From JANNSO01 sp964485395 (lineage in GTDB: Bacteria; Spirochaetota; Spirochaetia; Treponematales; UBA12059): a stretch of 64,000 bases of DNA. The stretch lies in assembly GCA_964485395.1 (NCBI GenBank), contig CAZAJF010000006.1:1-64000 (forward strand). The letters run 5' to 3'. Shown here piece after piece: positions 41,305 through 49,226 of this stretch (positions are counted from its first letter, which is position 1; each line of letters begins with the position of its first letter). Both the position numbers and the translations under genes were made by a program. The notes beneath the pieces were generated by a model. That model saw only the letters and a list, made by a program, of their open reading frames with translations. It was not told where the DNA came from and searched no databases.

Positions 41305-41334
41305 CGGCAGCTTTATGAGCTGCCGGATTTTTCT
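41305..41334 (+). terminator. Hairpin with T-run in lipoprotein leader B
   Basis: CGGCAGCT / AGCTGCCG stem with a 5-nt loop, followed by ATTTTTCTTT, 95 bp upstream of the ATG at 41428. Terminator-like element inside the leader. Confidence 0.7.
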
Positions 41335-41427
41335 TTGCAACAGATGATTTTTGTAGCATGCATCCATGAAAGCTTCGAGATATTTTACCATATCCGATTT
41401 AGAGAAATAGCAATTCAGGGGGAAGCA

Positions 41428-42489
41428 ATGGTATTTATTGCAAAGAGAGCTATTAAAATTTACTTAATAATCGTGACCTTGACTAGTTTGATTGTATTAA
41501 GCTGCAATAATCCAGCTATTCCCCAAAAAGACCCAAACCCGTCATCCAATCCTGTAGTAGCAAAGATTAACGCAAAGGTCAGTTGGTCGGGGGATTCCGT
41601 CTCCAAAGCCCCTACCTTCATCCGGCCTATCTCCAATCGTGGCGTTTCACGTTCCTCGGAGACATTGACAGCCCTCGAATCGAACTATGCCAACCTTGGA
41701 TCACTCCGCAAGAGCTTGACTCCGACAGTTTTCAAGCTGCCCATCCAGGCGCTGGAAGTAGCCACTGCCGATTCCTACCTCCTACCGGTTCCGTTTCACA
41801 CCTTCGACGAGGCAACCTCCACCTGGATCTGCCAGTATGCAGATTTCACCACCCCTCTTGCCGCAACGCCGGAAGGTCAAATTCTCGCCGGTAAGTACCT
41901 CACTTTTTTCATGTTTTTTTTCACGAATCCGGGAAGCATGCTTATGGGATCGAATAACCGCTACCTTTATTTCACTCCCGCTATTGAAGTGGATTTGGGA
42001 AACGAATATGCTGGAGTCTTCCCCAATGTGCGTGCCTGGCCTGTCGAAATCGATGCCAATAACCCCGGGTATCCTTCAGAACCTCTATCGAGGGCAGATC
42101 TCGGTGGCGGCCAGTATCGATACACTCTCCATCCGCTCCTGCCTAAAAACATCGAGATGGTGCTTTTCGGAGGAACAGACTATGACGCGATCGTGAATGG
42201 CCTGGAAGGGAGCTACGAAGGAAACCTCTTAGGCTACAAAGAAACTCCCGGCATGGAAAGTACATGGGTCAATGGTCTGGTACGCATTCCATGGAAAGGA
42301 TTCACCATTTCTGCCGATGCTGCAACCGTAGAATTCGTAGTCTCCTGGGATCTCGCCGACATCATCGAAGTCTATGACGCCAGCACCCCTGACGATCTCT
42401 CCGATGATAAGGTCGTGCTTGCCAATCGATGGTGGGAGCGCATCAGCCTAAAAGTGCTTCAGAAGAATGCCGCAGGAAATCCGCTCTAA
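41428..42489 (+). CDS. Lipoprotein of unknown function
   Basis: 353 residues. The signal peptide ends in lipobox VLSC (Cys26). The mature protein is beta-rich with segments such as 'FTNPGSMLMGSNNRYLYFTPAIEVDLGNEYAGVFP', 'GLVRIPWKGFTISADAATVEFVVSWDLADIIEVYDASTPDDLSDD' and 'ANRWWERISLKVLQ'. I do not recognise a family. The ATG at 41428 has AGGGGGA upstream, so the longer frame starting at 41335 is rejected. Its leader shares a design with that of the lipoprotein at 32561. Confidence 0.8.
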   Translation: MVFIAKRAIKIYLIIVTLTSLIVLSCNNPAIPQKDPNPSSNPVVAKINAKVSWSGDSVSKAPTFIRPISNRGVSRSSETLTALESNYANLGSLRKSLTPTVFKLPIQALEVATADSYLLPVPFHTFDEATSTWICQYADFTTPLAATPEGQILAGKYLTFFMFFFTNPGSMLMGSNNRYLYFTPAIEVDLGNEYAGVFPNVRAWPVEIDANNPGYPSEPLSRADLGGGQYRYTLHPLLPKNIEMVLFGGTDYDAIVNGLEGSYEGNLLGYKETPGMESTWVNGLVRIPWKGFTISADAATVEFVVSWDLADIIEVYDASTPDDLSDDKVVLANRWWERISLKVLQKNAAGNPL

Positions 42490-42593
42490 TCGGTAGCCGA
42501 GTCTCATTATTCAGATGGCTCGGCTTATCGCTCCCTGGGGGTCAGCCCCAGCGCATCACAAATCCGGCGCGCTATACAAAATAGTAATTCTTA

Positions 42594-42663
42594 TTGACCT
42601 AACGTACGTTATGACGCCCGTTAAATCGAGGAGAATAATATGTCCGTACCGAAAGCAAGATAA
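42594..42663 (+). pseudogene. Orphan yefM-type operator with deleted antitoxin gene
   Basis: The 15 bp AACGTACGTTATGAC match the yefM operator at 40101-40115, the spacing to a GAGGAG site is kept, and an ATG at 42640 begins MSVPKAR then TAA (compare MSILTAS...). Reading on gives 'KTLKGPLE', resembling the antitoxin's C-terminal KEPLEKN, so an internal deletion is likely. No toxin follows. The remaining part of 42490-42851 shows no further feature. Confidence 0.65.
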
Positions 42664-42851
42664 CGCAGGATTGCTAACAAAACTCTGAAAGGGCCACTAG
42701 AATGAGGGATGCCCGAGACAGATTCCCAAAAACTCGCCTGTTCTTTCGCATTGCTTGACAGCCACACGTACAATGACAATGATTAAGCGCCCGGTGCTGT
42801 GCATTTTCTACGCAGATGGCAATCCCGATCAATCTTCTACAGGCGGTGCGT

Positions 42852-43997
42852 ATGTCCAAAGTTGCTCTTGTAAGATGCGAATCGTATGAGTATGCCCAAG
42901 TCCTTGAAGCGGTCAGGAAAGGCATCGACCTTATTGGAGGAGCAGGGCTTTTCGCGAAACCAGGGGAGAATATACTTTTTAAACCGAACTGGCTTGTGGC
43001 GGATCCGCCGGAAAAATTGACTACGACGCATCCCGCCGTTTTTAAGGCAATGCTTGAAGTATTCCAATCAACCGGCGCACAATTTTCCTATGGCGACTCG
43101 CCTGCGATGCAAAGCCCGGATTTGGCAGCAAAAAAAACTGGATTCTGGGATGTTGCGCAAGAACGGGAAATTCCGCTGGCTGATTTCAAGCAAGGCCGGG
43201 AGACATCTTTTGAGGCGGGAATTCAAAACAAGAAATTCGTCGTTGCAAACGCGGTACTTGATTGCGATGGAATCATCAGTTTGCCCAAGCTCAAGACGCA
43301 CGCCCTCGAGCGCTTCACCGGTTGCATCAAGAACCAGTTCGGATGCGTCCCCGGCGCCCTGAAGGGCGAATTCCACGTAAAACTCCCCAGCGCCATCGAT
43401 TTCGCGCGGATGCTCGTAGACCTGAACAACCTGGTTCATCCCCGCTTGTACGTGATGGACGGCATCATCGCGATGGAAGGCAACGGACCGCGCGGGGGCG
43501 ATCCAAGCCCCATGAAAGTCCTTCTTTTTTCATCGGATCCAGTCGCCCTCGACGCTACGGTCTGCAGGATGATCAATATCGATCCTCAATTCGTTCCCAC
43601 GACGACCTTCGGCATGGAAACGGGTATGGGTACCTGGAAGTCGGATGAAATCCAACTCGTAGGCGACCCCTTCGAGAATTTCGTCAATAAAAAATTCGAT
43701 ATAAAGAGGGAACCGGTCAAGCCGTATTCCCGAGGCAAGGGTAGCGGATTTCTCAAGAATGCCCTCGTCCCCAAACCTTTCATCGTTGCTGCGAAGTGTA
43801 CAAAATGCGGAACCTGCGTAAAAGCCTGTCCGGTAAACCCGAAAGCCGTGGATTGGCACGATGGCAATAAGAAAATATCACCTTCGTTCAAGTACGAACG
43901 ATGCATCCGCTGCTATTGCTGCCAGGAGCTATGCCCGGACAGCGCGGTGGAACTGAAAGTTCCCTTTCTTAGAAAACTTCTGAGGGGAGTAAAATAA
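42852..43997 (+). CDS. DUF362 protein with two 4Fe-4S clusters
   Basis: 381 residues. An N-terminal DUF362 domain ('NILFKPNWL', 'GDSPAMQ', 'IISLPKLKTHALERFTGCIKNQFG') is followed by a C-terminal bacterial ferredoxin domain with CTKCGTCVKACP (from Cys316) and CIRCYCCQELCP (from Cys351). DUF362 ferredoxins occur in anaerobes and are thought to act in cytosolic electron transfer or metal-cluster chemistry; the exact reaction is unknown. The ATG at 42852 has a weak GGCGG site. It converges with the acetyltransferase gene. Confidence 0.88.
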   Translation: MSKVALVRCESYEYAQVLEAVRKGIDLIGGAGLFAKPGENILFKPNWLVADPPEKLTTTHPAVFKAMLEVFQSTGAQFSYGDSPAMQSPDLAAKKTGFWDVAQEREIPLADFKQGRETSFEAGIQNKKFVVANAVLDCDGIISLPKLKTHALERFTGCIKNQFGCVPGALKGEFHVKLPSAIDFARMLVDLNNLVHPRLYVMDGIIAMEGNGPRGGDPSPMKVLLFSSDPVALDATVCRMINIDPQFVPTTTFGMETGMGTWKSDEIQLVGDPFENFVNKKFDIKREPVKPYSRGKGSGFLKNALVPKPFIVAAKCTKCGTCVKACPVNPKAVDWHDGNKKISPSFKYERCIRCYCCQELCPDSAVELKVPFLRKLLRGVK

Positions 43998-44028
43998 ACT
44001 CTCTGGACGTAAAGCTCTCAAAAACCGG

Positions 44029-45042
44029 TCATAGCGCCTTGCGGTACAGGCAGTCCTGCCGCACTACGCGAAAGCCGCAATCCCCGTAGACCCGCGTTGC
44101 GCCGGTAAGGCTTTCGCTGTCGACGCCGAGGGCGGACTCGGTCATGCCCGCCGCCTTCTGTGCCCGAAGGCTCATGATGATAAGGGCTCGAGCGATGCCC
44201 CGGCGCCGGTAGTCCGCCCCTACGGAGATGCACTCGGTATAGCCGCGCAGGCGGCCGTACTTGGCGTTCTCCTCGTGGTCGATAAAACCCAGGACGTTGC
44301 CCGCTACCCTGCCCGTCGCGTTTTCCCAGGCGACCTGCCAGAGATCGGGCTGGAAATGGCGCTTGTCCTCCATCCAGCCTTTGTATTCCTCCTCATTGGG
44401 CTCGCTGAAGCCCCAGTGATCCACGAGGGCGGCCATCCAAGCTTTCCAGATCGTCCTGTACTGGTCTGCCGTCGCGGGCCTGGCCTCGAAGCCCGCCGGG
44501 AGCTCGAAATCAGGAAGATCGTCCAGCGACGGGCGGACCATGGTGTCGAACCAGCGAACGGGCTTATAGCCCTCGCTCTCGAGGAGGGTAGCCTTATTTT
44601 TCTCGTTCCCCATGCAGAACACGTCGAAGCGCTTCCCGCTGTCCGCCGGATGCTCCGCGGCCACTTCGCGGACCCGCGCCTCCGCCCAGCGCAGCAAGGC
44701 GCGGTCCAGGCCGCTGCCCCGCCACTGCGGGTGGATATAATCGATTATGTTGTAGCAGTAGGCCCCGCTCTTCAACTCCCGATCCCAGGCGGTCCGGACA
44801 TAGCCCACCGTGCGCCCCCCAGCCTCTGCCAGCATGAAGTCCTTGGCGAGATCGCAGTTGACCAGATGGGAGTAGGAGAGTACGAAGTCATCGACGGTGT
44901 CGGCGTCTTCTATCCCGTCCGCGAGCGTGCAGGCTTGGACGACATCGTTCATGCCGACGAAATCGGACGGGCCGCCGAATTGCCTGAAGGTTACTCCGGG
45001 AAGGGTGGGAAAATCAGTCGGAGTGGTGGTGTTGTCGTGCAT
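44029..45042 (-). CDS. Double GNAT-fold acetyltransferase
   Basis: 337 residues with two GNAT domains. The first has 'IIDYIHPQWRGSGLDRALLRWAE', a degenerate acetyl-CoA loop (R-G-S-G-L). The second has 'CISVGADYRRRGIARALIIMSLRAQKAAG', a canonical Q/RxxGxG/A motif. Tandem GNAT enzymes include mycothiol synthase-like proteins, but mycothiol is unlikely in a spirochaete, so the substrate is unknown. The coding sequence is visibly richer in G and C than its neighbours, which may indicate recent acquisition. GAGG lies 9 nt before the ATG. Confidence 0.85.
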   Translation of the reverse strand: MHDNTTTPTDFPTLPGVTFRQFGGPSDFVGMNDVVQACTLADGIEDADTVDDFVLSYSHLVNCDLAKDFMLAEAGGRTVGYVRTAWDRELKSGAYCYNIIDYIHPQWRGSGLDRALLRWAEARVREVAAEHPADSGKRFDVFCMGNEKNKATLLESEGYKPVRWFDTMVRPSLDDLPDFELPAGFEARPATADQYRTIWKAWMAALVDHWGFSEPNEEEYKGWMEDKRHFQPDLWQVAWENATGRVAGNVLGFIDHEENAKYGRLRGYTECISVGADYRRRGIARALIIMSLRAQKAAGMTESALGVDSESLTGATRVYGDCGFRVVRQDCLYRKAL

Positions 45043-45324
45043 ATGTTTCTACCTCGCTTAATTCCATGCTGCTTTCAATTATGCCGCTATTGGAAATAAG
45101 AAAAAGGGAAAAAACGAGTATAAGCCGAGATTTCTCCGTTGGCTCGTGAATCCATCCCGAGTATATAAGGAGTCCAGGAACTTCATCTGATACCATGTGC
45201 AATAAAAGTACTTTTGGCAAAGCTGTCTTGAACTAGCAGTTTTCGTTCTAATACCGATTTTAAATATGGCGAAAGCGCAGCGCAGTAAATCCCGCTGGAT
45301 AAAAACACTGCATATTAATCCCTG

Positions 45325-47688
45325 CTACCCCAAAAGCAGGAATCCGTCTTTATCGGCGACTAACCGAGTCATGCATTTACTGCATTTATATCTACCGGGC
45401 TTCTTAATCGTATAAAGGCTGTCGCAAATTGGACAGTATCTTTTAATTGGAAAACTACATGGACTTGGGTCAAAAAATAGTAACCAGGCAGCAGCATCTT
45501 TTAATGTGTCCGCAATGGGTAGAAAATATTTAAAACCAAGTAGCTGTATCACTTGAAGTTTTTTTTCGGCAACTGCATAAAGGATACAATTCCCGCCCTT
45601 CGGAAGGAGTTTCTTGAGTAATCTTACGAAAGCCCCAATGGATCTACTGGCAATATCACCGGCATGCCCAAGGCCTATGGCAATTCGTCTATAACCGGCA
45701 TCCAGAGCGGCGTCCATTAAAATGTCGAACTCATTTACTATATAAGCATCGTCGAAAGCCATAGTGATCTCTACTGATAATCCATCAGGAACTCCAGGCA
45801 GGAGGGATAATCTAAGGTAATCGCCATACTTGATTTTTGTGTTGATGCCAGGCAGGATACCCTCGTTCCCCGTCGGCATGGCTTCTCCTGTGCTGGCATC
45901 CGGTATAGCTGGATTGCCTTTAGTCTCACTGGATGAAATGAGGGCACGAGATTCTCCCGTGATGGTTTTGACGCGTATCATGGCCTGTTCAAAGCTTTTA
46001 TTTTCCCCCGAAACAATTTTCTCGAAACCTGCAAGCCAATTCCTGGATGCCATGCTCGGGTGCCCCAGCTTGAGGACACGATCATTGCTTTGGTCCTCAA
46101 GCTGTGGTTTTTGAATCGGCTGCTCGGTTTTTATCTTTTTAGAAAGGCTTATATACCGTTCCAAATCTGTTTTGCTTATCACAGCTCCCCCTGCTTTTAG
46201 CAGAGCGAAACTTTCCAGGTAATTTACACAATGATCATATTTCTGCGGACTAGCACAGGAATGAGCCCTTTCAAGCAAAGCACTCGCAAGGGGTTTGCTG
46301 ATGGGGCGAGATTGTATTGTCCCATTTGCATCGATGGGGATATCTTCGTGGGAACGGATTAACACATTGACTTCAGCTCCTGCATCGATAAGGATCATGG
46401 CGCTTTCAGGATGAGCTTTATAAGAAGTGATTTGACAGAGTGCAGTTTCACCAAACTCGTTAGTCTTTTTAACATCGGCACCTGCTTCAACCAGTAATCT
46501 GACGATGTCCGGTCGTCCTTTTTCAACGGCGTGCATGAGAACGGATTCGCCTGACATGCTCTCTTCGGCATTGACATCCGCCCCGGCTTCTACCAAGGCC
46601 CGAGCTATTGCAGTGTTCTTATTGTCTTTAACTGCATAAATCAAGGCTGTCTCTCCACGCCTGTTCTTTTCATCTATGTTTGCACCGGCCTGTGTTAAGA
46701 CTTTGATAACACCGGGATCGGAATTCTGACGTGCGGCATACATGAGTACGGTGTCGCCAAAGGTGGTGGCGGCATTTACATTGGCGCCAGCACCACAGAG
46801 GAGTTCGACCGTCCCGTGGGGACTCCAGCTTGCAGCTGAAATGAGCGCTGTATTTCCCCCTGAGTCTTTATCATTGACATTCGCCCCTGCAGCAAGCAGG
46901 ATGGCCACTACCGCCCGACTCTCCTTGTTGCCTGCCGCCGACATCAAAGCCGTACGGCCGCATCCATTCGTTCCATTCACGTTGATGCCGGATTCTAGTA
47001 ATCGCGTAATCGTCGCAGGGCTGTTCCAGAAGGCGGCAAGCCTGAGCATCTCCTGGCTGAAGGGACCATCCGGGCCCGGCGAGGCTCCTGCCTCAAGCAG
47101 AATGGCCGTAAGCTCGGGATGCCCGTTTTCCATCGCGGCATAGTGCAAGGCATCGCGGCCGTCAGGGGCTTGCGCCGTAATGCCAGCCCCCGAAGCGATA
47201 AGCTCAGCAACAATTTCGGGATTATCGTTGTAACAGGCTGCCAGCATCAGCGGAGTCATTCCATAACGATCTTTTGCTTCGATGTTGGAGCCGGAACTGC
47301 AAAGCAGTGCAATGACCCCGGGAGAATTCGTATATTTCGATGCCAGCATCAAGGCCGTCTGCCTGTCATGATTAACAATGCCGAGCTCTGCGCCATTCGA
47401 AATTAGTGCGGAAACGACGGCTTCATCATTCCAGCAGGACGCGTACATCAATGCCGTCCAGCCGATCGCATCCTTGTCATCGACATGTATGCCCGCAAGG
47501 ATAAGCCTTGAAACAACTTCAGGGTCTTTGCAAAATCGCGCGGCCAGAATGAGGCTGGTCTTCCCGTCGCCGGTGCTTTCGTGAATATTTATTTCTTCCG
47601 TCATGGCGGCCAGGATTGCCTTTGCATCGCCTGTCATGCACAGGGCAAGAAAGCTTACCGGTTTCGAAGAATTGTCCTTGGTTTCCAT
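45325..47688 (-). CDS. Ankyrin-repeat protein with STAS-like and zinc-ribbon C-terminus
   Basis: 787 residues, no signal peptide. About twelve ankyrin repeats span residues 35-440 ('GKTSLILAARFCKDPEVVSRLILAGI', 'GRTALMSAAGNKESRAVVAILLAAGANVN'). A linker follows. Then a STAS/anti-anti-sigma-like domain (about 640-740: 'VNEFDILMDAALDAGYRRIAIGLG...IASRSIGAFVRLLKKLLPKGG...VIQLLGF') with Ser in the phospho-site region. It ends with a zinc ribbon, Cys752, Cys755, Cys769 and Cys772. The gene starts 50 nt after mazF on the same strand. The fusion is unusual: a protein-binding array, a switch domain and a metal or nucleic-acid binding tail. Confidence 0.85.
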   Translation of the reverse strand: METKDNSSKPVSFLALCMTGDAKAILAAMTEEINIHESTGDGKTSLILAARFCKDPEVVSRLILAGIHVDDKDAIGWTALMYASCWNDEAVVSALISNGAELGIVNHDRQTALMLASKYTNSPGVIALLCSSGSNIEAKDRYGMTPLMLAACYNDNPEIVAELIASGAGITAQAPDGRDALHYAAMENGHPELTAILLEAGASPGPDGPFSQEMLRLAAFWNSPATITRLLESGINVNGTNGCGRTALMSAAGNKESRAVVAILLAAGANVNDKDSGGNTALISAASWSPHGTVELLCGAGANVNAATTFGDTVLMYAARQNSDPGVIKVLTQAGANIDEKNRRGETALIYAVKDNKNTAIARALVEAGADVNAEESMSGESVLMHAVEKGRPDIVRLLVEAGADVKKTNEFGETALCQITSYKAHPESAMILIDAGAEVNVLIRSHEDIPIDANGTIQSRPISKPLASALLERAHSCASPQKYDHCVNYLESFALLKAGGAVISKTDLERYISLSKKIKTEQPIQKPQLEDQSNDRVLKLGHPSMASRNWLAGFEKIVSGENKSFEQAMIRVKTITGESRALISSSETKGNPAIPDASTGEAMPTGNEGILPGINTKIKYGDYLRLSLLPGVPDGLSVEITMAFDDAYIVNEFDILMDAALDAGYRRIAIGLGHAGDIASRSIGAFVRLLKKLLPKGGNCILYAVAEKKLQVIQLLGFKYFLPIADTLKDAAAWLLFFDPSPCSFPIKRYCPICDSLYTIKKPGRYKCSKCMTRLVADKDGFLLLG

Positions 47689-47738
47689 TGGCTCGCCTTT
47701 CGTCGTTGCAGCTGTCTTGGGGACAGACCCATCCTAAC

Positions 47739-48080
47739 TCACTCAATCCCGAGTACGAGTTTCAGTCCATCTTCGATTTGGGACATAACGAATCTGCCGA
47801 TTTTGCCTGCCGGTTCTGTCAGTCTGATTCTGTCAATCGCGTAAAGTTGTGAAACTACGGCAACGGAATCCTTTGACAAGCCCGACGCTTCTTGCTCCAG
47901 AAGCACATTGCCCGGTGCGTTTTCCAGAGTCAAATTCGTGGTCAAGGGAATAACGACGATGGTTCCGATCTTGCTTCTATTAAACGCGTCATCCTGGACG
48001 ATCACCACAGGACGACGAAAACCCGGTTCGCTTCCGAAGGGTATACCGAAATCAGCCCACCAGATATCACCACGTATCAT
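47739..48080 (-). CDS. mazF: Toxin, MazF/PemK family endoribonuclease
   Basis: 113 residues. 'MIRGDIWWADFGIPFGSEPGFRRPVVIVQDDAFNRS' and 'GTIVVIPLTTN' are the MazF core, with the conserved Arg and Thr catalytic positions in 'GFRRPVVIVQ' and 'VVIPLTTN'. It would cut mRNA at short sequence sites when free of its antitoxin. The gene starts 14 nt inside the antitoxin gene, as is usual for coupled TA modules. Length is normal for the family. Confidence 0.93.
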   Translation of the reverse strand: MIRGDIWWADFGIPFGSEPGFRRPVVIVQDDAFNRSKIGTIVVIPLTTNLTLENAPGNVLLEQEASGLSKDSVAVVSQLYAIDRIRLTEPAGKIGRFVMSQIEDGLKLVLGIE

Positions 48081-48315
48081 GTTTCGTCAATTCCCGCAGA
48101 GACTCAAGGCCGACGCTCGAAATGGAAGCGTTTTCCGAGGCGGCTGTTTTTACATAAACCTGGTTGAGGCGTTCGGTAATATTTCCCCTCTTATGATGAT
48201 CGATGAATTCTTCCAGGGCTTTTGCGAACAGCTGGCTCCGGGGAATCCCCATCGCCTTGGCAATGCTCTCTGCACTTGAGTATAAGTCGTCCGGAAGTGA
48301 AACTGCTGTCTTCAT
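48067..48315 (-). CDS. Antitoxin, ribbon-helix-helix MazE-like
   Basis: 82 residues. 'MKTAVSLPDDLYSSAESIAKAMGIPRSQLFAKALEEFIDHHK' is an RHH DNA-binding domain; the C-terminal part would bind MazF. The ATG at 48315 lies 6 nt after a TATACT -10 hexamer, so the message is likely leaderless. It autoregulates the mazEF operon, probably through the AGTTATAC repeats in the promoter. Confidence 0.88.
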   Translation of the reverse strand: MKTAVSLPDDLYSSAESIAKAMGIPRSQLFAKALEEFIDHHKRGNITERLNQVYVKTAASENASISSVGLESLRELTKHDTW

Positions 48316-48321
48316 AGTTGT

Positions 48322-48351
48322 AGTATAACTATGGTATAACTGATGTGTCAA
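48322..48351 (-). promoter_or_regulatory. mazEF promoter with repeated operator words
   Basis: On the minus strand TTGACA and TATACT are separated by 18 nt. AGTTATAC occurs twice, at 11-bp spacing (48323-48330 and 48334-48341 on the plus strand), covering the spacer and -10 region. The -35 overlaps the radC stop codon, so the promoter is internal to a same-strand gene run. Confidence 0.75.
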
Positions 48352-49055
48352 GTCAATAGCTTAATCCCACCCAGCTTGATGACTCCCGTCTCGGCCAAAG
48401 ATAAAAAGCCGGTCTCGCAGAATATTATGTGGTCCACGAGTGAGATGCCCAGCAGTTCTCCCGCGGACTGAAGCCGGTGCGTAATCTCGATGTCCTCGCG
48501 CGAGGGCTCAAGATGGCCGCTTGGGTGGTTGTGCGCGACGAGGACTGCGCAGGCGCGGTCGATCAAAGCTTCGGCAAACACCTCGCGCGGGTGAATAATC
48601 GTGCGATTCACGAGGCCTATTGTGATGAGCCTCACGGCGATGAGGTCGTGCGCTCCGTTCAGGGTGCAGCAGATAAAATGCTCGCGCTTGCGGTCCGCAT
48701 AATGCTGCATGATAAGCCAGGCATCGTTGGGGGTGCATATTTTTCGCTCGCGCTGGCCGAAGAAACGTTTCCCCAATTCCAGCGCCGCGATTATCCTGCA
48801 GGCTTGGGCATTTCCAAGACCGCTTACTTTAATAAGATCTTCGACCGCCGGAACACCTTTGCTGAAGTCGATGCTGTCGAGTATTTCGCATGCCAGCGAG
48901 CGTACATCCTGGCTCCTGGTGCCTGTCCCCAGGATCGCGGCGAGCAGCTCGTGATCGCTGACGGAAAGTGCGCCGGATTCCGTGATGCGTTCGCGAATAT
49001 CGGGCTTGGTCGATTCATCGCATTGGCTGATGTTATATCGCATTGATTCCGTCAT
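48348..49055 (-). CDS. radC: RadC/JAB-domain protein
   Basis: 235 residues. N-terminal helix-hairpin-helix ('LIKVSGLGNAQACRIIAALELGKR') and C-terminal JAMM metallo-domain with the motif 'VAHNHPSGHLEPSREDIEIT' and an upstream Glu in 'REVFAEAL'. RadC-like JAB proteins are common near mobile or accessory genes, and their DNA-repair role is doubtful. The ATG at 49055 has GGGGGA upstream; the longer frame to 49139 is not needed. Next gene is the antitoxin, 33 nt downstream. Confidence 0.93.
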   Translation of the reverse strand: MTESMRYNISQCDESTKPDIRERITESGALSVSDHELLAAILGTGTRSQDVRSLACEILDSIDFSKGVPAVEDLIKVSGLGNAQACRIIAALELGKRFFGQRERKICTPNDAWLIMQHYADRKREHFICCTLNGAHDLIAVRLITIGLVNRTIIHPREVFAEALIDRACAVLVAHNHPSGHLEPSREDIEITHRLQSAGELLGISLVDHIIFCETGFLSLAETGVIKLGGIKLLT

Positions 49056-49226
49056 TGATCCCCCAAGTCGTACTACGCCTGACGGGCTAGTTTTGCATGC
49101 ATGGGCATAAGTTCGCCGGAAATCTGCCGCTGCAAGCAAAATATCGCTGACACATTCTGGCGATTCTCCGTGCTATTCTCTTGAGGCCTGCGAAAAACAC
49201 GCAAGGAATTATTTCCGGAGGTATGT

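Noticed and set aside
41190..41334. Riboswitch-like leader
   Set aside because: The box array plus hairpin does not match any riboswitch consensus I can recall, and the genes downstream are lipoproteins, not transporters; kept only as a regulatory element.
41335..41427. N-terminal extension of the lipoprotein at 41428
   Set aside because: The extension would start within the leader hairpin region and puts 31 residues before the signal peptide; the ATG at 41428 has an AGGGGGA ribosome site.
48900..48935. REP-like copy of ggtgcctgtcccc
   Set aside because: It falls within the coding sequence of radC, where it encodes the family's normal GTGTRSQ region, so the match is coincidental.
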